DNA from: Dermatophilaceae bacterium Sec6.4
Lineage (GTDB): Bacteria; Actinomycetota; Actinomycetes; Actinomycetales; Dermatophilaceae
Assembly: GCA_039636865.1 (NCBI GenBank)
Contig: CP144172.1
Location: forward strand, 1,054,001-1,118,000
DNA length: 64,000 bases
Reading direction: 5' to 3'
Positions 8,678 through 17,416 of this stretch are shown here, one piece after another (the first letter of the stretch is position 1; each line of letters opens with the position of its first letter). The notes beneath the pieces were generated by a model. It did not search any database. It saw only the letters and a program-made list of their open reading frames with translations, and was not told the origin of the DNA. A program made the translations under genes and the position numbers.

Positions 8678-9411
8678 AGCACCTGACCGCTCACGAACCC
8701 GGCCTCTTCACTGCAGAAGAACGATGCCGCCGCTGCGATGTCTTCCGGCTTGCCACCACGGCCCACAGGGATACCGGCGGCTGCAGCCTTCTTGAAGTCC
8801 TCGAAGTCCATCCCGACCCGCTCCGCGGTTGCCTTCGTCATGTCGGTCTCGATGAACCCCGGGGCGATCGCGTTGGCGGTGACACCGAATTTGCCGAGCT
8901 CGATCGCGAGAGTCTTGGTGAAGCCCTGCATCCCGGCCTTCGCGGCGGCGTAGTTGACCTGGCCGCGGTTCCCGAGCGCCGAGGTGCTCGACAGGTTGAC
9001 GATGCGGCCGTATTTCTCCTTGGTCATGTACGCCTGCACGGCGCGCGTCATCAGGAAGCTACCGCGCAGGTGCACGTTCATCACGGTGTCCCAGTCGTCG
9101 ACGGTCATCTTGAAGATGAGGTTGTCGCGCAGCACGCCCGCGTTGTTGACCAGCACTGTCGGCGCACCGAGCTCGGCAGCGACCTTCTCGACAGCGGCCT
9201 GCACGTCGCTCTCATCGGCAACGTTGCATGCCACGCCGATCGCATGGCCGCCGGAGGCGGTGATTCGCTCTGCTACAGCGGTGCACGCGTCCTGGTCCAG
9301 GTCGAGGATGGCCACGGCCATCCCGTCGGCGGCCAGCCGTTCCGCGACGGCAGCCCCGATCCCTCGGGCCGATCCGGTGACGATTGCGGTGCGGGTGCTC
9401 TGTGCTGACAT
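8650..9411 (-). CDS. Short-chain dehydrogenase, 3-oxoacyl-[ACP] reductase (FabG) type
   Basis: The protein has 253 residues and is an NAD(P)H-dependent reductase of the classical SDR family. Visible features are the nucleotide-binding TGSARGIG near the N-terminus, the NNAG motif, the catalytic Ser in LSSTSALG and the YAAAK active site. The C-terminus ends VLYVAGGPKD. The start at 9411 is set by an AAGGA box 8 nt upstream. It faces the serine-hydrolase gene across a terminator and has no operon partner. The family suggests reduction of a 3-oxoacyl thioester, but the actual substrate cannot be read from sequence. Confidence 0.88.
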   Translation of the reverse strand: MSAQSTRTAIVTGSARGIGAAVAERLAADGMAVAILDLDQDACTAVAERITASGGHAIGVACNVADESDVQAAVEKVAAELGAPTVLVNNAGVLRDNLIFKMTVDDWDTVMNVHLRGSFLMTRAVQAYMTKEKYGRIVNLSSTSALGNRGQVNYAAAKAGMQGFTKTLAIELGKFGVTANAIAPGFIETDMTKATAERVGMDFEDFKKAAAAGIPVGRGGKPEDIAAAASFFCSEEAGFVSGQVLYVAGGPKD

Positions 9412-9512
9412 GTGCAACATCCTTCGATTGGGGCATCGGTATGACGTACCGCACAACACGCCCGGAAGATCTGGCGCGCCGGGTCGGCACGGGGACTTCG
9501 CCCACTACGTTC

Positions 9513-10547
9513 TCACGTCTCGCTGGCGGCGAGCTCGCGTACTCCGGTGGCGAAGTCTTCGCGGGGTGACCAGCCGAGCTCCCGCCGGATGGCGGATGAA
9601 TCGGCGGTGATGTGTCGTACGTCGCCCAGCCGCCACTGGCCGGTCACCGTCGGAGCGGGGCCGGACAGTGCAGTGCTCAGCTCGTCGGCGAGGTCGCCAA
9701 CTGTCCTGGGTGTGCCGGACCCGACGTTGTAGGCCCGGAAACCTTCCCGTGGCTGCTCGGTCGCGGCAATCACCGCGCTCGCGATATCGCGCACATGTAC
9801 AAAATCTCGCCGCTGGCCGCCGTCCTCGAACACCCGTGGTGCCTGACCGCGACGCAGCGCAGCCGCGAACAATGACGCAACCCCTGCGTAGGGAGTATTG
9901 CGCGGCATACCTGGGCCGTAGACGTTGTGGAAACGCAGTGCGGTCGCCGAGGCCGCGGTCTCGCGCGCCCACGTCATCGCGTAGTGCTCCTGAGCGAGTT
10001 TGGAAACGGCGTAGGCGTTGCGGGGATCGGCGGGCGTCGCCTCGTCGACCAGCGCGGGGGTGAGCGAGCGGCCGCACAACATACAGTGCGGCTCGAAATC
10101 GCCCGATTGCAGGTCGGTGGCGGTGCGCGGCAGACCCTGGGTCAGGCCGTGCTCTGGGCACTCGCCGTGGCCCTCCCCGTAGACGACCATCGAGGCGGCC
10201 AGAACCAGGGAGTTCTGCCCGGCGGCGGCCATTCGCGCGAGCAGCACGGCGGTGCCCACGTCGTTGGACGAGGCGTAGTCCGGCAGGTCTGAGATGTTCA
10301 CTCCAAGGCCTACTTTGGCGGCCAGGTGGATCACGGACTCGACGCCGTCGAGCGCCTCATCGCAGATGTCAGGGTCGCGTACGTCGCCCTGCAGCAGCTG
10401 TACGCCGCTCGGCGGCTCCCAGGTCGAGGTTGGATGCACGTCTTCACGCAAGTTGTCCAGCACGAGCACGTCGTGACCGCCCGAGAGTGCCGCGGTCAGT
10501 ACGTGTTGACCGATGAACCCGGCGCCACCGGTCAGCAGGATGCGCAA
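9513..10547 (-). CDS. NAD-dependent nucleotide-sugar epimerase with a zinc-ribbon insertion
   Basis: This extended SDR has 344 residues from TTG 10547. That start is chosen because GAGG lies 5 nt upstream and the product begins directly with MRILLTGGAGFIG. It has the Rossmann motif TGGAGFIG, a catalytic YAVSK (Y179-K183) and a VYGPG segment. An insertion carries C130-x2-H133 and C155-x2-C158, which looks like a zinc ribbon. From memory, proteins annotated as dTDP-L-rhamnose 4-epimerase carry a similar insertion, but the substrate here is an inference. The start lies 7 nt after the histidine-kinase stop, so this is the third gene of a regulator-kinase-epimerase operon. That suggests the two-component system controls envelope glycan or a small glycoside. 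Confidence 0.85.
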   Translation of the reverse strand: MRILLTGGAGFIGQHVLTAALSGGHDVLVLDNLREDVHPTSTWEPPSGVQLLQGDVRDPDICDEALDGVESVIHLAAKVGLGVNISDLPDYASSNDVGTAVLLARMAAAGQNSLVLAASMVVYGEGHGECPEHGLTQGLPRTATDLQSGDFEPHCMLCGRSLTPALVDEATPADPRNAYAVSKLAQEHYAMTWARETAASATALRFHNVYGPGMPRNTPYAGVASLFAAALRRGQAPRVFEDGGQRRDFVHVRDIASAVIAATEQPREGFRAYNVGSGTPRTVGDLADELSTALSGPAPTVTGQWRLGDVRHITADSSAIRRELGWSPREDFATGVRELAASET

Positions 10548-10554
10548 GGGGACC

Positions 10555-11691
10555 TCAACTTGCCAGGGGAAGCACGATGGTGAAAGCGCATCCGTCGTCG
10601 GTGTTCTCGAAATGAATGGTGCCCTCGTGAGCGTCCACGATCTCACGGGTGATGGTCAGTCCGAGACCTCCGCCGGCGCCGAGTCCCGGATGCGGTGCGC
10701 GGTGCTGTTCGCCGCGGAAGCCGACGTCGAAGAGCCGCGGCACATCGGCGGCGGCCACCCCGCCGCATCCGTCGCTCACCCGCAGGCAGGCCCGCCCCGG
10801 CGCCTTGCTCGAGCTCAATTCGATCGTCACCGTCCCATGCTTGCCCGTGTGTTGGATCGCGTTGTGCACCAAGTTGGTCAGCGCCCTGTTGAGGCCGCTG
10901 GCGTCGCCCAGTACCTCGGTGCCGTCCGCGACTCCGGTGGTCGTGCCGAGGAGTCGGATCTGCTCGTCGTGCGCCACCGGTTCGAGGCTGCTGACGGTGT
11001 CCGAGACAAGGTCGGAGAGGCTGATCCGATCCTGACGGCGGACCCCCACCCCGACGTGTAGACGACTGAGTTGGAAGAGGTCATCGACCATCCCCGTGAG
11101 CCGGGTGACCTCGGTGCCGATCTGTGCGTGGTAGCGGGCCTCGTCGGTGACCACGCCGTCCTGCAACGCTTCGGCCATCGCCCGAAGACCCGCCAGCGGG
11201 GTCCTCAGATCGTGGGAGATCCAGGCGATCAGTTCACGCCGCGAGGACTCCAGTGCCTGCTCGCGCTCGCGGGCCAGGGTGAGGTTCTGCGCCAGGTCAC
11301 GCATCGCGTGGTGTACCTCGCGCAGCTCCCGCGACATGGGTTCGGTGTTGCCGGTCGGTACGACACCGAGCTTGATGGCGGCGATATCGCTGTGCAGGAA
11401 TGCGCTGTCGCGGCGAAAAGTGCGCGCGGTGACCAGAGCTGCGACGGCGGCAAGGACCCCGGCGATCGTCGCCGCCGCGATGGTCGCCTTTCCGTCACCG
11501 TCGCTGATCAGCATCGCCCGGGTATTTCCGATGACCGCGGCGATCGTGGCGAAGGTGGCGACCAGGGCGATAGAAACGTAACCACCGACCCAACCCTTGC
11601 TGCGGATCGGCCAACTGAGCAGCCAGGCGAGGCCGGCGCCGCCCGCGCCCCACAGCAGCGCCGTCGCCAGGATGCGCACGAGGTCGTTCAC
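10555..11691 (-). CDS. Sensor histidine kinase
   Basis: The protein has 378 residues from GTG 11691, which overlaps the response-regulator stop (GTGA). The N-terminal third has three hydrophobic segments (about 5-27, 37-56, 70-90) with almost no extracytoplasmic domain. A HAMP-like linker follows, then the phosphoacceptor H160 in the H-box SHDLRTPLAGLRAMAE, the N-box NLVHNAIQHT, and the G-boxes SDGCGG and GLGAGGGLGL of the HATPase domain. It autophosphorylates and passes phosphate to the partner regulator. The tiny periplasmic portion suggests it senses a signal in or at the membrane. Confidence 0.92.
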   Translation of the reverse strand: MNDLVRILATALLWGAGGAGLAWLLSWPIRSKGWVGGYVSIALVATFATIAAVIGNTRAMLISDGDGKATIAAATIAGVLAAVAALVTARTFRRDSAFLHSDIAAIKLGVVPTGNTEPMSRELREVHHAMRDLAQNLTLAREREQALESSRRELIAWISHDLRTPLAGLRAMAEALQDGVVTDEARYHAQIGTEVTRLTGMVDDLFQLSRLHVGVGVRRQDRISLSDLVSDTVSSLEPVAHDEQIRLLGTTTGVADGTEVLGDASGLNRALTNLVHNAIQHTGKHGTVTIELSSSKAPGRACLRVSDGCGGVAAADVPRLFDVGFRGEQHRAPHPGLGAGGGLGLTITREIVDAHEGTIHFENTDDGCAFTIVLPLAS

Positions 11692-12392
11692 GAGTCTGCC
11701 TCCAGCCGGTATCCGACTCCCCAGACCGTCTGGATCAGCGTGGGGTTGCCGGGATCGGCTTCCACCTTGGCGCGAATCCGTCGCACATGCACGGTGACCG
11801 TCGAGAGATCGCCGTAGGACCAGCCCCATACGTCGCGCAGCAGCTGCTCACGGCTGAGTGCCTCTCCAGGATGCCGCGCCAAATGTGCCAGCACGTCGAA
11901 CTCCCGGGCTGCCAGGGAGATCTCCAGCGGTTCGCCACCGTGTGGATCGGTCCGGGTGACGCGGCGTGCACGGACATCGATGGTGAGCGGACCGACTCGG
12001 ATCGGGGCGTGCGTGGGTGCCGGCCGGGTGCGGCGTAGCAGCGCCTCGACGCGGAGCATGAGCTCACGCGGAGAGAACGGTTTGGTGACGTAGTCGTCGG
12101 CGCCCAAAGTCAGCCCTGAGATGCGGTCCTCCTCCTGCGCAAGTGCGGTCAGGATGACGACCGGCAACTCCGGTCGGTCGGCGCGGATCTGAGCGCACAA
12201 CTGCCATCCGTCGACTCCCGGAAGCATGACGTCCAGAATGGCCAGATCGAATTCGTCGGTCGGGTCGCGCAGCACTGCTGCTGCGGTGTCGCCCCGACAC
12301 AGGTGGCGTACTTCGTGATGAGACCGCCGCAGATATTCGATGACGACCTCGGACATCGTCGGGTCGTCTTCGACGAACAACACCCGGGCCAC
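11688..12392 (-). CDS. OmpR/PhoB-family response regulator
   Basis: The protein has 234 residues from GTG 12392; an ATG at 12452 would add 20 unconserved residues. The receiver domain has the acidic pocket EDD (8-10), phosphoacceptor D54 in ILDVMLPG and the KPFSPREL lysine. The C-terminal winged helix has the recognition segment STVTVHVRRIRAKVE. Its stop is coupled to the kinase start by a 4-bp overlap. It is transcribed divergently from the GT2-DUF2064-methyltransferase operon, a likely target given the shared 185-bp intergenic region. Confidence 0.92.
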   Translation of the reverse strand: MARVLFVEDDPTMSEVVIEYLRRSHHEVRHLCRGDTAAAVLRDPTDEFDLAILDVMLPGVDGWQLCAQIRADRPELPVVILTALAQEEDRISGLTLGADDYVTKPFSPRELMLRVEALLRRTRPAPTHAPIRVGPLTIDVRARRVTRTDPHGGEPLEISLAAREFDVLAHLARHPGEALSREQLLRDVWGWSYGDLSTVTVHVRRIRAKVEADPGNPTLIQTVWGVGYRLEADS

Positions 12393-12483
12393 ACCAGGCA
12401 GCTTATTGTGCCCCGCAGGTCTCGGCTCGCAGTCGGACCGATCATGACCCATCCGAAGTTGTGGTGGGCTCAACCTACGCGAG

Positions 12484-12501
12484 CGCCTGCGCCTGCGCCT
12501 G
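12484..12501. repeat. 3 x CGCCTG microsatellite in a divergent promoter region
   Basis: Three exact copies of CGCCTG lie end to end in the 185-bp region between the response regulator and the GT2 gene. No clear promoter was recognised here. The repeat could change spacing by slippage or be incidental. Confidence 0.5.
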
Positions 12502-12577
12502 CGAGCGACATTGTTCCTGACTTCGTAATGGCGTTGGGTGCCCACATTCAGCCGCCGATGGGGCAGGCTTGGCCACG

Positions 12578-13222
12578 ATGATCGATATTGTCCTGCCCTG
12601 CCTCAACGAAGCTACGGCGCTGCCTCTGGTCCTGTGCGCCTTGCCCGAAGGTACCCGGGCGCTGGTCGTCGACAACGGAAGTACCGACGACAGCCCAGCC
12701 ATCGCGCAATCCCTTGGCGCGTCGGTCGTTACCGCTCAGCAGCGCGGGTACGGCGCGGCATGTCACGCGGGCCTGCTGGCTGCGACGGCCGACTACGTCG
12801 CGTTCATCGACTGCGATGCCTCCTTCGACCTGTCCGTGGTGCCGCAGCTGGCTGCACCCGTCATCTCCGGTGCAGCAGATCTGTGTGTGGGTCGCCGTCG
12901 CCCCGTGGCCAGGGGTGCTTGGCCACCGCATGCCCGCGTGGCCAACGGAGTGCTCGCGTGGCGGTTGCGACAGCTGGGCCTGCCCGTGCATGACGTGGGC
13001 GCGGTGCGGGTAGGCCGCCGGGAGGCGCTGCTGGGCCTCGGCCAGACCGATCGGCGCAGCGGATATCCACTGGAGACGATGGTGCTGGCGGCGAAGGCCG
13101 GCTGGCGGGTCGTTGAGACGGACGTCGACTACCACCCTCGTGAAGGTCGCTCCAAGGTGACCGGCACGGTGCGCGGCACCATTCAGGCGATGCAGGACAT
13201 GACCAGGGTGTTGGCCCGATGA
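12578..13222 (+). CDS. Glycosyltransferase family 2 (dolichol-phosphate-mannose-synthase-like)
   Basis: This 214-residue GT-A transferase starts at ATG 12578, preceded by GGGGCAGG. It begins IDIVLPCLNEATALP, has the nucleotide-sugar segment VVDNGSTDDS and an acidic metal motif FIDCDASFD, and lacks transmembrane helices. It probably moves a sugar from a nucleotide donor to a lipid or small-molecule acceptor. Its stop overlaps the next gene (ATGA), making a three-gene operon with a DUF2064 transferase and a methyltransferase. Confidence 0.88.
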   Translation: MIDIVLPCLNEATALPLVLCALPEGTRALVVDNGSTDDSPAIAQSLGASVVTAQQRGYGAACHAGLLAATADYVAFIDCDASFDLSVVPQLAAPVISGAADLCVGRRRPVARGAWPPHARVANGVLAWRLRQLGLPVHDVGAVRVGRREALLGLGQTDRRSGYPLETMVLAAKAGWRVVETDVDYHPREGRSKVTGTVRGTIQAMQDMTRVLAR

Positions 13223-13851
13223 GCAGCCTGAGCAGCGTGGTGGTCATTGCCAAGGAGCCGGTAGCCGGACGGGTCAAAACCCGCCTGACTGTGGCGATCT
13301 CACCCCAGCAGGCAGCCGACGTCGCGGTCGCGAGTCTGCGCGACACGCTGACGGCGATGCGTCAGGTGCCCGCCGAGCGTTACCTGCTGGCACTCGACGG
13401 GTCTGCAGGGGACTGGGTGCCGCGCGACTGGAGCGTGGTCGCGCAACCGGCCGGTGGCCTGGACCACCGACTCGCCACGGTCCTCGGTGAACTGCCGGCT
13501 GGGCCCTGCCTGCTCGTCGGCATGGACACCCCGCAGGTCACCCCCTCAGAGTGCGTGTTCGATACGAATTCTTACGATGCCTGTCTCGGGATGGCGACCG
13601 ATGGTGGCTACTGGGCCATTGGTTTCGTCGATCCTGCTCTCGCCCCCGAGGTGATCGAAGGAGTGCCCATGTCCACCGACCACACCGGCTCCGACCAGCT
13701 CCAGCGGATGCTCGCCGCCGGCCTGCGCGTGCAACACCTTGCGTCGCTGTTGGACGTGGACACCCCGCAGGATGCCGACGCTGTGGCGCAGTTGGCACCG
13801 CACACGTCGTTTGCGGGCGCCTGGTCTTCAGCCGTCGGAGCCCGGTTATGA
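13219..13851 (+). CDS. DUF2064 / TIGR04282-family nucleotidyl-/glycosyl-transferase-like protein
   Basis: The protein has 210 residues. The N-terminus VVVIAKEPVAGRVKTRL is the signature of the DUF2064/TIGR04282 family, a GT-A-like fold first named from arsenosugar-associated loci. Further family-like segments are LLVGMDTPQVTP and the ATDGGYWAIG block. The real reaction is not established for most members. It sits between a GT2 transferase and a SAM methyltransferase with 4-bp overlaps on both sides, so the three proteins very probably act in one pathway. Confidence 0.85.
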   Translation: MSSLSSVVVIAKEPVAGRVKTRLTVAISPQQAADVAVASLRDTLTAMRQVPAERYLLALDGSAGDWVPRDWSVVAQPAGGLDHRLATVLGELPAGPCLLVGMDTPQVTPSECVFDTNSYDACLGMATDGGYWAIGFVDPALAPEVIEGVPMSTDHTGSDQLQRMLAAGLRVQHLASLLDVDTPQDADAVAQLAPHTSFAGAWSSAVGARL

Positions 13852-14534
13852 GAGTCGGTGCGCTCGCGGCGTACGAGCAGGCCCTGCGTGACCGCGGACC
13901 GTTGGGTCTACGCACCAGCTCCGGGCAACGCGTCGAGCTCGACATGGCCAGGTATCTGGCCGATGCGGACGCCGCGGACCGTACGGTGCTCGAACGCTGC
14001 GTCGGTCCCGTCCTGGATGTCGGATGCGGGCCAGGTCGGATCGTCGGCGCGCTGACGGAGTCGGGAGTCTCCGCGCTCGGCGTCGACATCGCCGATGCCG
14101 CCGTCGAGTTCACTCTGCAGCGCGGGGCTCTTGCGCTGGCCCGCGACATCTTCTCCCGGCTTCCGGGCGAGGGGCGCTGGCGAACGGTGCTGGTCATGGA
14201 TGGCAACTGCGGCATCGGCGGTGACGTGCCCGCACTGCTACGGCGTCTGGTCGAACTCACCTCCGACGACGGCATCATGATCATCGAGGCGGCGACCACG
14301 GTGCCCGGCACCGATGATGTACTGACGGCCAGTTTCAGCACCGACGGTGAGGATGGTCCGACGTTCCCGTGGGCTATCGCGTCCGCAGATGTTCTGCAGC
14401 GCTACGCCGAGCAGGCCGGTCTGGCCCTGGTGCAACGGTGGAGTCACTCCGAGCGGGATTTCCTGATGCTGAGGAGCGAAGCCGCGTACCAGGTGCCGGT
14501 GACCACGACGACGACCCCGACGATGATCGCGTAA
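13848..14534 (+). CDS. Class I SAM-dependent methyltransferase
   Basis: The protein has 228 residues from ATG 13848, overlapping the DUF2064 stop (ATGA). The SAM-binding motif VLDVGCGPGRIVGAL is near residue 53, followed by LGVDIADAAVE and the acidic loop VLVMDGNCGIGGD. The acceptor is unknown. The last 30 or so codons overlap, on the opposite strand, the 3' end of the small membrane-protein gene (14444-14875) by 91 bp, so the two operons converge tightly. Confidence 0.88.
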   Translation: MRVGALAAYEQALRDRGPLGLRTSSGQRVELDMARYLADADAADRTVLERCVGPVLDVGCGPGRIVGALTESGVSALGVDIADAAVEFTLQRGALALARDIFSRLPGEGRWRTVLVMDGNCGIGGDVPALLRRLVELTSDDGIMIIEAATTVPGTDDVLTASFSTDGEDGPTFPWAIASADVLQRYAEQAGLALVQRWSHSERDFLMLRSEAAYQVPVTTTTTPTMIA

Positions 14535-14875
14535 TTGGCGATGTAGTTCTGCTCGAGCAGCGCCAATCCGGGGCTGGAGGCGGTGCCTTGTTTCCAGATC
14601 ACGAAGAAGGCCATCGAACCAGTCAGTCCGATCACGACCAGTGCACCTTGCACGAATCCGCGAATGCGCGCGGGTAAGGCCTTGACCAGGAGCCACCCGA
14701 TCAGGAGCAGCACATTGGCGATGACGATGTCGTGCAGCAGAACCCCACCGATCAGCCATTCGGCGAAGTTGATCGTCTTGATGTAGGGCCGCTCGTCCCA
14801 CAGCAGCCGGAATCCAAAGGCTGCAGCGAGGATGCCGACCCCGCCGATAACGAAGCGGACAGCGCGATCAGGCAT
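14444..14875 (-). CDS. Small membrane protein in the molybdoprotein operon
   Basis: The protein has 143 residues from ATG 14875, which overlaps the molybdoprotein stop by 8 nt. Four hydrophobic segments are visible (roughly residues 7-24, 37-60, 70-92, 107-130). The segment between the first and second carries a charged WDERPYIKTINF stretch. I do not recognise a named family. Tight coupling with the b561-like/molybdopterin protein suggests a membrane partner or electron-transfer accessory subunit. Longer in-frame starts upstream lie inside the molybdoprotein gene and look non-coding. Confidence 0.7.
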   Translation of the reverse strand: MPDRAVRFVIGGVGILAAAFGFRLLWDERPYIKTINFAEWLIGGVLLHDIVIANVLLLIGWLLVKALPARIRGFVQGALVVIGLTGSMAFFVIWKQGTASSPGLALLEQNYIANYAIIVGVVVVVTGTWYAASLLSIRKSRSE

Positions 14876-16022
14876 TCTTGACCTCCACTTTGCTGACCCA
14901 CTTTGTTTGCAATTCGCCCTTCCGGTCCGGCGCGATGAGGCGGATCGGATACCCGTGGTCCATCGACAGTCGCTCACCATGCAGGTGGGTGGCCAACAGG
15001 GCTGCCTTGAGCTGTCCCGCTGTGATGGTCGAGTGGTTGAAGCCACTCTTCTCCAGGGACGTGATCGTCACGAGGCTCTCGGAGTTTCCGCCGACCATCG
15101 TCACGATGTCCATCAGCGACGGGCCCGACCAGGTTGCTCCACGACTCCATCCCTCGACGCAGGCGATCGACAGGTCACGGGTCTGGCGCGGCAGTGCCTC
15201 CAGCTGCGCGGTGCTGAAGGTCTTGGTGCTCGTGCCGCTGACGGTGAGTTTGTAGTCGTCGGCCACGGCTGTCTTGCGGACGCCGGCTTGAGCCGCAGTT
15301 CGTTGAATCGGCAGATCCTGTTGGGGTGCCTGGTCGGGACGACGCGGGGCCAGGAGCGCTATTTTGGCCAACGGGCCGACTGACTGCCCGATGGTCGTCA
15401 CTCCGACGAGCCCGACTCCGATTCCGATTCCGGTCACGGCGCCACGCCGTGTCAGGCCGTGCTCGTCGATCATCGGCCCGGTCAGTTTGGTACTCAGACC
15501 TCGACGGATGATGGGCAGCTTGACGGCGATGTGCAGCAGTAGTGCGCCGATGACGATCCAGGACAGCGCGTAGTGCACGGTCACGAACGGCCACTTGAAC
15601 GGGTAGTACTGGATGACGTTGAGCACTCCGGAGACCAGTTGGACCAATGTTGCGGCAATGAGCACGAAAACGCTGAGTCGCTCCAGCACATGAACGATGG
15701 ACCGGGCCGGCGGCCACTGCACGAGCTTGTGCTGCACCGACCACAACTTCGCCAGAATCAGTGGGATCGTCATGAATCCGGTGATCATGTGCACGCCCTG
15801 GGTGAAGCGATACCCACCCGCGGGCGTTGCGGGCGGAGGGAGCCAACCCAACGCGTGGGACTGATAGTGACTGATCAACCCGGTCACGAAGCAGATTCCG
15901 AAAGCGATCCCGGCGGCCGCGCCGAGTCGTGCAGTGATCGACTCGTGGTGCAGCCTGCCCCGGTCCGCGCTCGGCCACCCCGGCGGCGGGTTCGCAGGCA
16001 GGCGCAGTTTCAACGAAGGCAT
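14868..16022 (-). CDS. Membrane-anchored sulfite-oxidase-type molybdopterin oxidoreductase
   Basis: From ATG 16022 the protein has 384 residues; an in-frame ATG at 16070 would add 16. The N-terminal half has about five helices with spaced histidines, like a cytochrome b561/DUF4405-type domain. The C-terminal half is the oxidoreductase molybdopterin-binding domain of the sulfite oxidase family. The likely molybdenum-ligating cysteine is in SIACVEGWSRG, and LSMDHGYPIRLIAP is also typical. It probably moves electrons between a periplasmic molybdenum site and membrane haem or quinone. It is transcribed away from a TetR gene, with a palindrome between the two. Confidence 0.85.
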   Translation of the reverse strand: MPSLKLRLPANPPPGWPSADRGRLHHESITARLGAAAGIAFGICFVTGLISHYQSHALGWLPPPATPAGGYRFTQGVHMITGFMTIPLILAKLWSVQHKLVQWPPARSIVHVLERLSVFVLIAATLVQLVSGVLNVIQYYPFKWPFVTVHYALSWIVIGALLLHIAVKLPIIRRGLSTKLTGPMIDEHGLTRRGAVTGIGIGVGLVGVTTIGQSVGPLAKIALLAPRRPDQAPQQDLPIQRTAAQAGVRKTAVADDYKLTVSGTSTKTFSTAQLEALPRQTRDLSIACVEGWSRGATWSGPSLMDIVTMVGGNSESLVTITSLEKSGFNHSTITAGQLKAALLATHLHGERLSMDHGYPIRLIAPDRKGELQTKWVSKVEVKNA

Positions 16023-16097
16023 GGGCTCATCATCCCCGGCCGGTTCGTGACGTGACACTTTCTGGCCCATTACGAAACACGGAACTACCCGACCTGA

Positions 16098-16113
16098 CTA
16101 AGCGCTTGCTTAG
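16098..16113. promoter_or_regulatory. Palindromic operator CTAAGC-N4-GCTTAG between molybdoprotein and TetR genes
   Basis: A perfect 6-4-6 inverted repeat (CTAAGC gctt-type centre GCTTAG) sits 76 bp from the molybdoprotein start and 30 bp from the TetR start. This is the expected place for a TetR dimer to repress both divergent genes. Its core TNAGCGNTTGCTNA recurs at 30771-30786. Confidence 0.65.
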
Positions 16114-16142
16114 CATCGCAAATCTGCGGCATGCTCGTCACC

Positions 16143-16736
16143 ATGCCGACTCCCGCGCCCGGATCCAGCCGGCCCGATGCGCGGGTGCGTTTGTTGGAAG
16201 CGGCTCGTGCAGCCTTTGCGGAGAAGGGTTTTCACGGCACCACCACACGGGATATCGCCGCAGCGGCGGGGATGAGTCCCGCAGCGATCTACGTGCATCA
16301 CCGCACCAAGGAGTCCCTGCTGCACGAGTTGTCCCTGGACGGGCACCGCGCCGCGGTCGAGGCTGTGCAGTTGGCCACCCGGGGCGTGGCCGACCCGGCC
16401 GAGGCGTTACGTGCCTGGGTGACGGCGTTCGTCACCGGGCAGGCCCTCGGTCACACCACGGCGCGCATCGTCAACTACGAGCTGGAGGCCTTGACCCCGC
16501 AGCACCGGTGCGATGTCGATCAGCTGCGCTCGCAGATCCAGGACTGCCTCATCAAAATTCTCGAACGAGGTTGTCAAGCTAGGGTTTTCGTTGTGGAAGA
16601 CACCCATATGGCAGCAAACGCGATCGCCGGGATGGGTGTCGACGTCTCGCGGTGGTTCCGCGACGACGCAGGCACGTCACCCACTCAACTGGCACGCGAG
16701 TTCGGCGATCTCGCGGTGCGGATGGTGCGCGCATGA
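16143..16736 (+). CDS. TetR/AcrR-family regulator
   Basis: The protein has 197 residues from ATG 16143 (ATG 16131 is also in frame). The N-terminal helix-turn-helix reads AFAEKGFHGTTTRDIAAAAGMSPAAIYVHHRTKESLL, split here only for description. The C-terminal ligand domain resembles TetR members near acyl-CoA genes. It is divergent from the molybdoprotein operon, with a palindrome in the spacer, and its stop overlaps the HAD-phosphatase start (ATGATG), so that gene is co-transcribed. It is probably an autorepressor; the ligand is unknown. Confidence 0.88.
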   Translation: MPTPAPGSSRPDARVRLLEAARAAFAEKGFHGTTTRDIAAAAGMSPAAIYVHHRTKESLLHELSLDGHRAAVEAVQLATRGVADPAEALRAWVTAFVTGQALGHTTARIVNYELEALTPQHRCDVDQLRSQIQDCLIKILERGCQARVFVVEDTHMAANAIAGMGVDVSRWFRDDAGTSPTQLAREFGDLAVRMVRA

Positions 16737-17398
16737 TGCCGTTCACCGGCCGCACCTTCCGCGCCGTGCTCTTCGACAACGACGGCACTCTCGTGAACTC
16801 GATGCCCTCGGCAATGCGCGCCTGGGCGGCCTGGGCGGCTGAGTACGAGGTGCCGCTGAGCGCCCTGGAAGGCATCGCTGGAATGCCGGCAGCGGCCATC
16901 ATCACCAAGGTTGCGCCGCACCTGGAACCCGTTGCAGCGCTGGCTCGGATCACCGCGCTCGAACTCGCCGACACCGATGGTGTGGTGCCGTTGCCCGGCG
17001 CCGTTGAGGCGGTACTGGCGACGCGGGACTGCTGCGCGATCGTCACCTCCGCGACGGCCGACCTCGCCGCGGCCCGGCTCCGCGCGGCCGGCATACCGTC
17101 ACCTACCCGACTGGTGACCGCCGACGACATCACCCGGGGCAAGCCGGACCCGCAGCCGTTCCTGGTCGCGGCGCAGCAGCTGGGGGTGGACCCCGCGCAG
17201 TGTCTGGTCGTCGAGGACGCACCGAGCGGTCTGGCCGCCGGACGGGCAGCGGGATGCGCAACCATCGGCCTCACGACCGAGCTGTCCGCCGATCAGCTGG
17301 ACGCCGACCTGGTCGTCGGGACGCTCGCTGACGTTGTCTTCGAGCGCACCCCGACCGGAATCCGGGTCCGCCGCATCGACGCTGCCCGATCCTCATAA
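16733..17398 (+). CDS. HAD-superfamily sugar-phosphatase-like hydrolase
   Basis: The protein has 221 residues. The catalytic motif I is FDNDGTLVNS (nucleophile and acid/base Asp), motif II is IVTSAT, and motif III/IV is GKPDPQPF with VVEDAPSG. The helical cap between motifs I and II is the small-molecule phosphatase type (2-deoxyglucose-6-phosphatase/beta-phosphoglucomutase group). It is coupled to the TetR gene by a 4-bp overlap. The substrate is unknown; a sugar phosphate is the family default. Confidence 0.88.
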   Translation: MMPFTGRTFRAVLFDNDGTLVNSMPSAMRAWAAWAAEYEVPLSALEGIAGMPAAAIITKVAPHLEPVAALARITALELADTDGVVPLPGAVEAVLATRDCCAIVTSATADLAAARLRAAGIPSPTRLVTADDITRGKPDPQPFLVAAQQLGVDPAQCLVVEDAPSGLAAGRAAGCATIGLTTELSADQLDADLVVGTLADVVFERTPTGIRVRRIDAARSS

Positions 17399-17416
17399 CC
17401 AAGGCCCCGTTGGCGA

